From NCBI GenBank assembly GCA_964251385.1, contig CAXUJK010000001.1, positions 806,001 through 870,000 on the forward strand: a DNA stretch of 64,000 nucleotides. The letters are read 5' to 3'. Both the position numbers and the translations under genes were made by a program. The notes below the pieces were generated by a model. The model searched no databases. It was not told the origin of the DNA and saw nothing but the letters and a program-made list of their open reading frames with translations. Below, piece after piece: positions 53,351-61,407 of this stretch (its first letter is position 1; every line of letters starts with the position of its first letter). The DNA is from CADCVW01 sp964251385 (GTDB lineage: Bacteria; Pseudomonadota; Alphaproteobacteria; Sphingomonadales; Sphingomonadaceae).

Positions 53351-53758
53351 GCGTCCTGCACCCTCCGCGGGGTTCCTACATCGTCCGGCGCGACGCGCCT
53401 ACCGCGCGATCCGAAGACAGGCGCGGCTTGGTCCGCGTCGCGAACTGCGCGCAATCGCGCGCGGGACGCAGCGAATGCGAATGGCGCCAGCAACGCGTAG
53501 CACACGACGGGGACGATGAATGCAGTACCGCAGCACGGCGGCGTAAATGCTTATGACACCGTAACGAAGAAGAAAGCCGATGCGCACGGCGGCGTCTCGA
53601 GGTCGGCGAGATCGAAGATGCCATTCCCCCGCACCGACGGGTTGATGATCAAGGCGATGAACCCCTAAGCGAAGAGACCAGGCTGGTGACGACGTCGAAC
53701 GCGCCTGACATGTTCCGCTGCTAGTCCAACGTGTCCATTCCACTTTCACCGGGACTGT
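53351..53758. other. 408-bp gap without a supported gene
   Basis: Sequence between the MFS start and the first GH3 stop. Short frames are present on both strands, one of them hydrophobic (minus strand, about 53570-53660, reading NGIFDLADLE), but no start, RBS or family likeness supports a gene. No palindrome of note. Possibly the remains of a deleted gene. Confidence 0.45.
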
Positions 53759-56341
53759 TCATGGCTGCCCGCAACTGGTCTGTGACACCGCTGCGCTGGC
53801 GACGCGCACGTCGGAGATCGCCAGCGACAGCGTCCCCGGCGTTCCGATCGACAAGGGCGTCATAATACGCCCGAAGTCGACGCCCGCGCCGACAAAGCAG
53901 CGCAACGGCACGGTCAGTGTCGCCCATTGGCCGACGGGCACGGCGCGAAGCGCGCCCGCGATCGGGACGCTCCCGGCGCCGGTCGCGCCGCTCCCCATCG
54001 ACAACGTGACGGGCGCGGTCGGGCGGGCATCCACGCGGTGCTCGATAACCAGGCTAAGTTCGCCGACGCGTTCGCGAGAAAGGTCGACCGGCTGCGCGAC
54101 GGTGATCAGCGCGGTTGCGGCGCCGGAACCGTTCCACGCGAAGCTGCGCGCATCCTCCTGGGCGCGGCGGTCGACGCCAGCCACGCGCAAGCGACCGTTG
54201 CCCGTCGCGCCCGCGTTTCCGGCGACGGGGACGATCACCCCGCCCTCCTCCACAAGCCCGAACGACCAGCCTTCAGGCAATGCGCCGCGTCCGAACAGCA
54301 CGCCGTCCGCGCCCGCTGCGACACCCACGGGCCGCTCCTCCGACAAGGTCGGGACGTCTGCCGCCGAAGCGTAGGTCAGGCCGTATCCGTAGGGGAACAG
54401 CGGGTCGTAATCGGCGTCGCCGCGGTTGAGCGGGCCCTGATCGGCGCGCTTCGGCCAAGAGTAGGACAGCTTGCCCGTGAAGTCCCGGCCGCCGCCGCGG
54501 AACAACATGTCGGCGACGCCGCCGCCTTCGCTGCCCGGCAGGAACGCGGCGACGAACGCGTCCGACGCGTTGATCTCCGGATTGACCCACATCGGCCGAC
54601 CGGACAGGAATACCGCCACCACCGGCACCCCCGCCGCCTTCAGCCGGCGCATCAATTCCAAGTCCTTCTTGTCGGCAGGGCTGTATTCGAGCGTCGGCCG
54701 ATCGCCAACGAACTCGGCATAGGGCTCCTCGCCGAACACCACGATCGCCGCGTCGGGCTTCCGCACGTAGCGCCCGTCGACGCTGAGCGTCGCCGTTCCG
54801 CCGGCCGCGCGCGCCGCCTCGCTGATCCCGCCGAAGATGGATTGGGCATTGGGGAAATCCCTGTTGGACGTGCCGGTGCCCTGCCAGGTCAGCGTCCAGC
54901 CGCCCGCCTGTTTTGGAATATTGTCCGCGCCGTCGCCCGCGACCAGGATGTTCGTGTCGGCGGCGAGCGGCAGCAGCTTGCCTTGATTCTTGAGCAACAC
55001 CAGCGATCCGCGCACCGCCTGCCGCGCCACCGCACGATGCTCGGCCGATCCGAGCCTTGCGAACTCCCCCGCATAGGTACGCGAAGACGGCCTACCTTTG
55101 TCGAACAGACCGGCGCGGTCCTTGACCCGCAGAATGCGCCGCACCGCGTCGTCGAGCCGCGCCGCCGGGATCTCGCCCGACCGCGCCTGCACAAGCGTGT
55201 TCTCGTACAATGCCTTCCAGCTGTCGGGCGCCATGAACATGTCGAGCCCGGCATTGATGGCGGCAGCGCAGGAGGTGTTGGTACAGCCCGGAACCTGCCC
55301 GTGCGCGTTCCAATCGCCGACCAGGATGCCGTCGAACCCCATCCGCTCTTTGAGCGCGCCGGTCAGAAGGTCGCGATCGCCGGTCGTCTTGACGCCGCGG
55401 ACGCTGGAAAACGACGCCATCACCGATTGAACGCCCGCTTCCACGGCGGGTGGGTAGCCGGCGCCGTGGATGGCGCGAAGCTGTTCCGGCGTGGCCGGAT
55501 TGTCGCCCTGGTCCTTGCCGCCGGTAGTGCCGCCGTCGCCGACGAAATGCTTGGCCGTGGCGATCACCTTGCCCGGCCCCAGGAAGCCGGGCTTGCCCGG
55601 GACGCCCTGCAGCCCTTCGACCATCTCGGCGGCGTAGCTCGCGACGATTTCGGGGTCCTCGGAAAAGCCTTCGTAGATGCGGCCCCAACGGTCGTCGCGC
55701 ACCACCGCCAGGGTGGGCGAGAAATCCCAGTCGATGCCGGTCACCGCCATCTCAATCGCGGTGACCTCGCCGATGCGGCGCATGAGCTTCGGGTTGCGCG
55801 CCGCCCCCAGGCCGATATTGTGCGGAAACAGCGTCGCGCCGACGATGTTGCTGTGGCCGTGGACCGCATCGGTGCCCCACATAAGAGGGATTTTGCGGCG
55901 GCCGGTCTCGGGTCCGCTCATCGATGCGTCCCAATAATCGTCGGCGAGCTTCAACCAGTCGGACGCCGGCCCGGTTTCGTTACCGCCAGGGGATGAATTG
56001 CCGCCGTTCAGGATCGACCCGAATTTGTAGCGCGCGACCTCGGCGGGGGTGATGCTGGCGATGTCCGGCTGAATGATCTGCGCGACCTTCTCCTCAACCA
56101 TCATGCCGCGCAGGATTGCGTCGATCCGGGCTTCGCGAGCAGGGTCGGAACTCACGCGGCTGCGAACACGTGGCCAGACAGATGCGTCCGCCCTATCCGC
56201 GGAAGTCGATCGTGCGGTCGCGACCTCGCCGCCGGTCTCGACCGTCGCGCAGGCGGCGGAACATAGAAGCGCCGCGATGGCCAACGCCCGCATCGCGCGG
56301 GACGGCCGCGTGGAGCCATCCGGGCTTTCGATCCGGGTCAT
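53759..56341 (-). CDS. glycoside hydrolase family 3 lipoprotein (beta-glucosidase)
   Basis: 860-aa exported exo-beta-glucosidase. The N-terminus MTRIESPDGSTRP leads to a hydrophobic core ending SAAC, a lipobox with the lipidated Cys at about residue 34. GH3 N-domain: VHGHSNIVGATLFPHNIGLG, KHFVGDGGT and the nucleophile Asp in GILVGDWNAHG. GH3 C-domain: NILVAGDGADNIPKQ and VVFGEEPYAEF, plus a C-terminal carbohydrate-binding-like domain (from about residue 690). The ATG at 56341 follows GGAGAA. The long open frame upstream is spurious. It is a paralogue of the GH3 at 58927-61407. Confidence 0.93.
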   Translation of the reverse strand: MTRIESPDGSTRPSRAMRALAIAALLCSAACATVETGGEVATARSTSADRADASVWPRVRSRVSSDPAREARIDAILRGMMVEEKVAQIIQPDIASITPAEVARYKFGSILNGGNSSPGGNETGPASDWLKLADDYWDASMSGPETGRRKIPLMWGTDAVHGHSNIVGATLFPHNIGLGAARNPKLMRRIGEVTAIEMAVTGIDWDFSPTLAVVRDDRWGRIYEGFSEDPEIVASYAAEMVEGLQGVPGKPGFLGPGKVIATAKHFVGDGGTTGGKDQGDNPATPEQLRAIHGAGYPPAVEAGVQSVMASFSSVRGVKTTGDRDLLTGALKERMGFDGILVGDWNAHGQVPGCTNTSCAAAINAGLDMFMAPDSWKALYENTLVQARSGEIPAARLDDAVRRILRVKDRAGLFDKGRPSSRTYAGEFARLGSAEHRAVARQAVRGSLVLLKNQGKLLPLAADTNILVAGDGADNIPKQAGGWTLTWQGTGTSNRDFPNAQSIFGGISEAARAAGGTATLSVDGRYVRKPDAAIVVFGEEPYAEFVGDRPTLEYSPADKKDLELMRRLKAAGVPVVAVFLSGRPMWVNPEINASDAFVAAFLPGSEGGGVADMLFRGGGRDFTGKLSYSWPKRADQGPLNRGDADYDPLFPYGYGLTYASAADVPTLSEERPVGVAAGADGVLFGRGALPEGWSFGLVEEGGVIVPVAGNAGATGNGRLRVAGVDRRAQEDARSFAWNGSGAATALITVAQPVDLSRERVGELSLVIEHRVDARPTAPVTLSMGSGATGAGSVPIAGALRAVPVGQWATLTVPLRCFVGAGVDFGRIMTPLSIGTPGTLSLAISDVRVASAAVSQTSCGQP

Positions 56342-56538
56342 CGCTTTTCTCCTGCATCCACTCTCGAAGGCTCCTGTTTCGCGAGGTTCGCCGTTTCGAA
56401 ACACCGTTTTATTTGACAAGGCTGTCACGACGCAAGTCGATAGCTTCGTGTTGCATCGCGCGGTTACCTTACGCTGGGTAGGGTGTTGGCCAGTTAAGCA
56501 TATCGGCGGCCGCTGCCACGTCATCGGGATTCCGCCGC

Positions 56539-56905
56539 GTGTCAATCGAGCGCGTCGTCGCGGGCATGGAGCTGACCAACATTGATGAGGCGCTGACTGC
56601 GATCGGGGCCAGGCACGATGACAGCCGCGCGGACTGTCGCGACGAGAAAGCGTTGTGGGCCGCGGCCCTGGCCGGAACCGACAGCCTAGCCGCCGCCACA
56701 CTCGGCCGCTTCGCCTGTCGCTTGGCGCGTTCGCAGGCGACATCGCGCTGGCGCAGGCGCATTGGCGGTGGTGATCGTGGGCGGGCTCAGCTTGCGGCTC
56801 GCCGAGCATCTTCCACGCTCGTGTCCTGCGACCGCTTCATCGCCAAGGGCCGGTTCGACCTATTTCGCCTGCATCGGACAGCGACCGTGCCGGGTGGCGA
56901 AACGG
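56539..56905 (+). pseudogene. glk: glucokinase (Glk-type) C-terminal remnant
   Basis: Read across frames, the strand encodes the C-terminal third of a bacterial glucokinase: VSIERVVAGMELTNIDEAL, DEKALWAAALAGTDSLAAA, then in a second frame AVVIVGGLSLRLAEHLPRS and in a third RFIAKGRFDL. These occur in the right order and spacing for Glk, with frame changes near 56715 and 56820. The N-terminal ATP/glucose-binding part and the final 40 or so residues are absent. It is a decayed copy beside active sugar genes; the neighbouring ROK kinase may have replaced it. Confidence 0.72.
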
Positions 56906-56950
56906 ATTGGCGGGTCTGGTATTGCCTGCCTCGATCGCTACGGGAACAGG

Positions 56951-57985
56951 ATGTCCTACACACCCGCTTCACAACGTTATGACGTGATGCCTTATCGCCG
57001 CTGCGGGCGAAGTGGAATCGATCTGCCGACGATCTCGCTCGGGCTATGGCAGAACTTCGGAGGGGACGACGTTTTCGAGACGGGGCGCGCCATGCTTCGC
57101 CGGGCGTTCGACCGGGGCGTCACGCATTTCGACCTCGCCAACAACTACGGTCCGCCGCCGGGGTCCGCCGAGGAAAGCTTCGGCAAGGTCCTCGCCACCG
57201 ACTTCGCCGCGCATCGCGACGAATTGTTCATCTCGACCAAGGCCGGGTGGGACATGTGGCCCGGGCCCTATGGCGGGATCGGCGGCAGCCGGAAGTATCT
57301 GGTCGCCAGCCTCGATCAATCGCTCCGCCGCATGGGGCTCGACTATGTCGATGTCTTCTATTCGCACCGGGTCGATCCCGCCACGCCGCTCGAGGAGACG
57401 ATGGAAGCGCTGGTGCAGGTCCATCGCCAGGGCAAGGCGCTGTACGTCGGCATTTCGAGCTATTCGCCGCAACTGACGCGGCGCGCGGCCGAAATCCTGG
57501 CGGCCCGGAACGTCCCGCTGTTCATCCACCAGCCAAATTACTCGATGCTCAACCGCTCGATCGAGGACGGGCTGCTCGACACGCTGGCGGAGCTGGGAAC
57601 GGGTTGCATCGCGTTCTCGCCGCTGGCGCAGGGCATGCTCACGTCGAAGTACCTGAACGGCGTTCCGGATGATGCCCGCGTGACGCGCGAGGGATCGCTG
57701 GGCGCCGACCTGCTGACCCCCGACAACCTCCAGCGCATACGCGGACTCAACGATATCGCGGTGAGGCGCGGTCAAACGCTCGCTCAGATGGCGATCGCCT
57801 GGGTGTTGCGCGACCAGCGCGTCACCTCGGCGCTGGTCGGTGCACGCACGGTCGCGCAACTCGACGACTCGCTGGACGCCGTCACGCGGCTCGATTTCTC
57901 TCCCGAGGAACTGTCGGAGATCGACCGTTTCGCCACGGATGGCGGCGTCGATCTGTGGCGCGGGTCGTCTTCCATCGCGGCCTGA
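56951..57985 (+). CDS. aldo/keto reductase (YghZ / GAP reductase type)
   Basis: 344-aa NADP-dependent aldo/keto reductase. The start MSYTPASQRYDVMPYRRCG and SLGLWQNFG match the YghZ (L-glyceraldehyde 3-phosphate reductase) subgroup. Catalytic residues: Asp and Tyr in FDLANNYGPPPGSAE, Lys in STKAGW, His in YSHRVDP. The C-terminus has the NADP loop GARTVAQL. The ATG at 56951 follows GGAACAGG; the open frame upstream is the glucokinase remnant. It ends 10 bp from the convergent isomerase gene. Confidence 0.93.
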   Translation: MSYTPASQRYDVMPYRRCGRSGIDLPTISLGLWQNFGGDDVFETGRAMLRRAFDRGVTHFDLANNYGPPPGSAEESFGKVLATDFAAHRDELFISTKAGWDMWPGPYGGIGGSRKYLVASLDQSLRRMGLDYVDVFYSHRVDPATPLEETMEALVQVHRQGKALYVGISSYSPQLTRRAAEILAARNVPLFIHQPNYSMLNRSIEDGLLDTLAELGTGCIAFSPLAQGMLTSKYLNGVPDDARVTREGSLGADLLTPDNLQRIRGLNDIAVRRGQTLAQMAIAWVLRDQRVTSALVGARTVAQLDDSLDAVTRLDFSPEELSEIDRFATDGGVDLWRGSSSIAA

Positions 57986-57994
57986 GGGGCGCGC

Positions 57995-58930
57995 TCAAAG
58001 CGTCCGCAGGTAGTCGCGGGCGACGGCCAGCGAAGCGAAGACGGGGCGGACGTAGGGCGCTTCCTGTTCGACATAGGCGCCGGTGACCCCGGCGGCGCGG
58101 GCGGCGGCGACAACGCCGCGCCAGTCTATCGTGCCCCGCCCCAGCTCGACGGTGGTGAAGTCGCTCGCCATGCGGCCCGGCACCGCGCGCGCCTTGAGAT
58201 CCTTGAGGTGGAGCAGCGCGAAGCGGCGGGGATGAGCGCGAAGCAGCGCCGCGGGATCACGGCCGCCCGCCGCCGCCCACGCGACATCCAGCTCGAAGCG
58301 CACGAGTTTGGGGTCCGTGTCGGCGAGCAGCACGTCGAATCCCCGCCGGCCTTCGTAGCGGCCGAATTCTGCCGGATGATTGTGGTAGGCGAACTTCAGT
58401 CCCGCCGCCCGCGCGCGCACGGCGGTCGCGTTCAGCAGCGCGGCGTTGCGCTTCCATGCTTCCAGCGTCATCGCGTCGGCGATCGCGCGGTTCCATTCCA
58501 TTCCGGGGGTGAGCGGGCGCGGAGTCATCGGCGACGAGCAGACCAGCCAATCGACCCCGCTGTCGCGCGCCTGCGCGATCCGCCCGGCGAGGTCGGCCTG
58601 GAGGTCGGGCATGGAGACATGCGCGCTGTCGCAGCGAAGCCCGGCCTCGTTCACGGCGCGCCGGAACGCGGCAGGCGTGCGGCCGTGCAGACCCGCCGAC
58701 TCGACGCGGCGGTATCCCAGCGCCGCAAGCCTGCGAAGCGTGGCGTCGAAGTCGCGCTTCAGTTCGGCGTCGACCGACCAGAGCTGGACCCCGAGCGGCC
58801 ACGCCGGGGCAGTGCGGGCCGCATCCACGACCTCCGGCAGCGCGCCCAGCGCCAAGCCGATTCCCGCGAGCCCGGCCGCGCGGAGAACGTTCCGCCGCGA
58901 CGCATCGTGCGCTGTCATGCCATCGCTCAT
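57995..58930 (-). CDS. Tat-exported sugar phosphate isomerase/epimerase-like protein
   Basis: 311-aa TIM-barrel of the xylose-isomerase-like/AP-endonuclease-2 superfamily. Signal: SRRNVLRAAGLAGIGLALGA, Tat-type, with cleavage after VDA near residue 38. Metal-binding residues in the barrel include His in DSAHVSM, FAYHNHPAEF, ELDVAWAA and LHLKDL, and a Glu near YVEQEAP. Periplasmic location suggests action on free sugars released by the glycosidases. The ATG at 58930 overlaps the stop of the upstream GH3 gene as ATGA. Confidence 0.88.
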   Translation of the reverse strand: MSDGMTAHDASRRNVLRAAGLAGIGLALGALPEVVDAARTAPAWPLGVQLWSVDAELKRDFDATLRRLAALGYRRVESAGLHGRTPAAFRRAVNEAGLRCDSAHVSMPDLQADLAGRIAQARDSGVDWLVCSSPMTPRPLTPGMEWNRAIADAMTLEAWKRNAALLNATAVRARAAGLKFAYHNHPAEFGRYEGRRGFDVLLADTDPKLVRFELDVAWAAAGGRDPAALLRAHPRRFALLHLKDLKARAVPGRMASDFTTVELGRGTIDWRGVVAAARAAGVTGAYVEQEAPYVRPVFASLAVARDYLRTL

Positions 58931-61407
58931 TTCGGGGGAGCCGCGGCCGCAGGACAGCGGTCGCCCGCCGCGGCTTCCGACAGCCGCACGTCCGACAATC
59001 CCATCGTCAGCGCCGCCGCCGTGCGTATCTGCAAAAACGAAGTGACCCGCGTCAGGTCGGCGCCCGCGAAGCAGCGCAGCGGAACGCGGATCGTGCGCCA
59101 TCCCGGCGCGACCGCACCCGGATCGAGCGCGAGCGCCGCGGTCCTGCCGCCGCCGGTGAGCTCGATTACCACCGGGCCCGCCGCCGCGGTGTCGACGCGG
59201 ACGTCCATTGCAAGCGCCATCGCGCCGTTGGCTTCACGCGACAGGTCCACCGCGGCTTCGGTCGAAAGCTGGACCCAGGCCTCGCCGGTGCCCGACCACC
59301 TCGCTAGCCGCGCGTCTTCCTGCCGCCGCCGGTCGATGCGGGTGAGGACCAGCGCTTCCTTGCCGTAGGTCGCGACGCGCCTGGCCACCGCGGCGATCCG
59401 CGGTGCCTTGGCATCGCCGATGGTCAGCGAGAAGCCGTTCACGCCGCCGCCATTCTCGACGAACACGCCGCGATCGGCGGTCGGGATGGTGATCCGTGCT
59501 TCGGCCAGCGTGCCGACGCGCCTGCGGTCCGCGTAGCGCAGGCCATATCCATAGGCGAACTGCGGGTCGTACCTGGCGTCGCCGACGTTGAGCGGGGTCT
59601 GGTCCGGGCGCCGGGGCCAGGAAAAGGACAGCTTGCCGCGGAAGTCGCGGCGCGGCTTACCCGCGCGGTCGCCGATCAGCACGTCGGCGACGCCCGCGCC
59701 TTCGGAGCCCGGAAGCCACGCTGCGACGAACGCATCGGCGGCGTTGATGTGCGCGTTCAGGTAGAGCGGTCGCCCGGAGAGCAGCACCGCAACCGTCGGG
59801 ACGCCCGCGGCCTTCAGCTTGCGCAGCAGCGTCAGGCTCTGCGCGTTTCCGCTGTGCAGCGCGACATCGCCTTGGTCGCCCTGGAACTCGGCGTACGGCA
59901 CCTCCCCGAACACGACGATCGCGGCGTCGGGCTTGGCCGTGAAGCTCCCGTCTGCGCTGAGCACCGCCTCGCCGCCGCCTTCGCGAACCGCCTTCTCCAC
60001 GCCCTGCCAGATCGTCGTAACGCCCGGCAGGTCGGCGCGCGTGTTGTCGTTGCCCTGCCACGACAAGGTCCAGCCGCCCGTCTGCCGCGCGACGTCGTCC
60101 GCGCCGTCGCCCGCGACGAGGATGCGCGCGCGCGCCTTGAGCGGCAGCATGCGTCGGTCGTCCTTGAGCAACACGAGCGATTTCGCGACCGCTTCCCGCG
60201 CGACCGCACGGTGCGCCCGAGCCCCGAGAATGCTTGCGTCGCCCGCGTGAGCGCGCGCGGACGGACGGGGCGCGTCAAACACGCCCGCGCGAAGCTTGAC
60301 GCGCAGCACCCGGCGCACCGCATCGTCGAGCCGCGCGATCGGGATCGTCCCGTCGCCGACCTCGCGCAACATGTTAGCCTGGAGCTTCCGCCAATCCTCG
60401 GGCACGTTGTAGACGTCGAGTCCGGCGTTGAAGGTCGCGGGGCAGTCGGCGTTGGTGCAGCCGGGCACCTGCCCGTGCGCGTTCCAGTCGCCCATCAGGA
60501 TGCCGTCGAACCCGATGCGTCCTTTCAGGACATCGGTCATCAACCCCCTGTGGGCGTGCAGCTTGGTGCCCTGCCACGACGAGAAGGACGCCATCACCGA
60601 CTGCAGCCCGGCGGCGACCGCGACGGGGTAGCCGGCACCGTGGATGTCGCGCAGTTGGGCTTCGGGTACGGGATTGTCGCCCTGGTCGCGCCCGCCATCG
60701 GTGCCGCCGTCGCCCAGCCAGTGCTTGGCGGTGGCAATGACATGGTCGCGGTCGAGAAAGGTTGGGCCCTCCCCTTGTAACCCCCGCACCATCTCGCCCG
60801 CGTATGAGGCGACCAGCGCCGGATCCTCGGAATAGCTTTCGTAGGTGCGCCCCCAGCGGTCGTCGCGGACTACGGCGAGCACGGGGGCGAACGACCAGTC
60901 CATCCCCGTCGCGCGCACCTCCTTCGCAGTCGCCTCGCCGATGCGGCGGATCAGCGCCGGGTCGCGCGCGGCGCCGAGCCCGATATTGTGCGGGAAGATC
61001 GTCGCGCCGAACACGTTGTTGTGCCCGTGCACTGCGTCCGAAGCCCACATGATCGGGATGCGCACGCCCGCCTTCGGGCGCACGGAGGCGTCGTAGTAGC
61101 TTTCGACGAGCTTCAACCAGTCGGCCACCGACGCGCGCTTGTTCCCTCCGGGCGCCGACCCGCCGCCATTCTCGATGCTGCCGATATGGTAGCGCGCGGC
61201 GTCGTCCGGGGTGATCGACTTGAATTCGGGCTGCAGCGTCTGGCCTACTTTTTCCTCAACCGTCATCCGCGCAATCATGGCATCGATGCGCGCTTCCATC
61301 GCCGCGTCCCTCGCCACCGCGCTGACGACTTTGGGCCAGATTTCGGGACGGACGGGCGGCTCGGCGGGCGCAGCGGCGGCGAACACCAGCGCAAGCCAGA
61401 TGCTCAT
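58927..61407 (-). CDS. glycoside hydrolase family 3 (beta-glucosidase)
   Basis: 826-aa exported exo-beta-glucosidase. Signal MSIWLALVFAAAAPA with cleavage after AAPA near residue 17. GH3 N-domain: VHGHNNVFGATIFPHNIG, KHWLGDGGTDGG and nucleophile Asp in GILMGDWNAHG. C-domain: RILVAGDGADDVARQ and VVFGEVPYAEF. The last 150 residues form a beta-rich carbohydrate-binding-like domain as in the other long GH3. Start fixed by ATGA overlap with the upstream GH3 stop; the 320-codon open extension is antisense coding artefact. Paralogue of 53759-56341, about half identical by eye. Confidence 0.93.
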   Translation of the reverse strand: MSIWLALVFAAAAPAEPPVRPEIWPKVVSAVARDAAMEARIDAMIARMTVEEKVGQTLQPEFKSITPDDAARYHIGSIENGGGSAPGGNKRASVADWLKLVESYYDASVRPKAGVRIPIMWASDAVHGHNNVFGATIFPHNIGLGAARDPALIRRIGEATAKEVRATGMDWSFAPVLAVVRDDRWGRTYESYSEDPALVASYAGEMVRGLQGEGPTFLDRDHVIATAKHWLGDGGTDGGRDQGDNPVPEAQLRDIHGAGYPVAVAAGLQSVMASFSSWQGTKLHAHRGLMTDVLKGRIGFDGILMGDWNAHGQVPGCTNADCPATFNAGLDVYNVPEDWRKLQANMLREVGDGTIPIARLDDAVRRVLRVKLRAGVFDAPRPSARAHAGDASILGARAHRAVAREAVAKSLVLLKDDRRMLPLKARARILVAGDGADDVARQTGGWTLSWQGNDNTRADLPGVTTIWQGVEKAVREGGGEAVLSADGSFTAKPDAAIVVFGEVPYAEFQGDQGDVALHSGNAQSLTLLRKLKAAGVPTVAVLLSGRPLYLNAHINAADAFVAAWLPGSEGAGVADVLIGDRAGKPRRDFRGKLSFSWPRRPDQTPLNVGDARYDPQFAYGYGLRYADRRRVGTLAEARITIPTADRGVFVENGGGVNGFSLTIGDAKAPRIAAVARRVATYGKEALVLTRIDRRRQEDARLARWSGTGEAWVQLSTEAAVDLSREANGAMALAMDVRVDTAAAGPVVIELTGGGRTAALALDPGAVAPGWRTIRVPLRCFAGADLTRVTSFLQIRTAAALTMGLSDVRLSEAAAGDRCPAAAAPPK

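Noticed and set aside
53927..55996. 689-aa open frame opposite the first GH3
   Set aside because: Same reason; the GH3 on the other strand is complete and motif-bearing.
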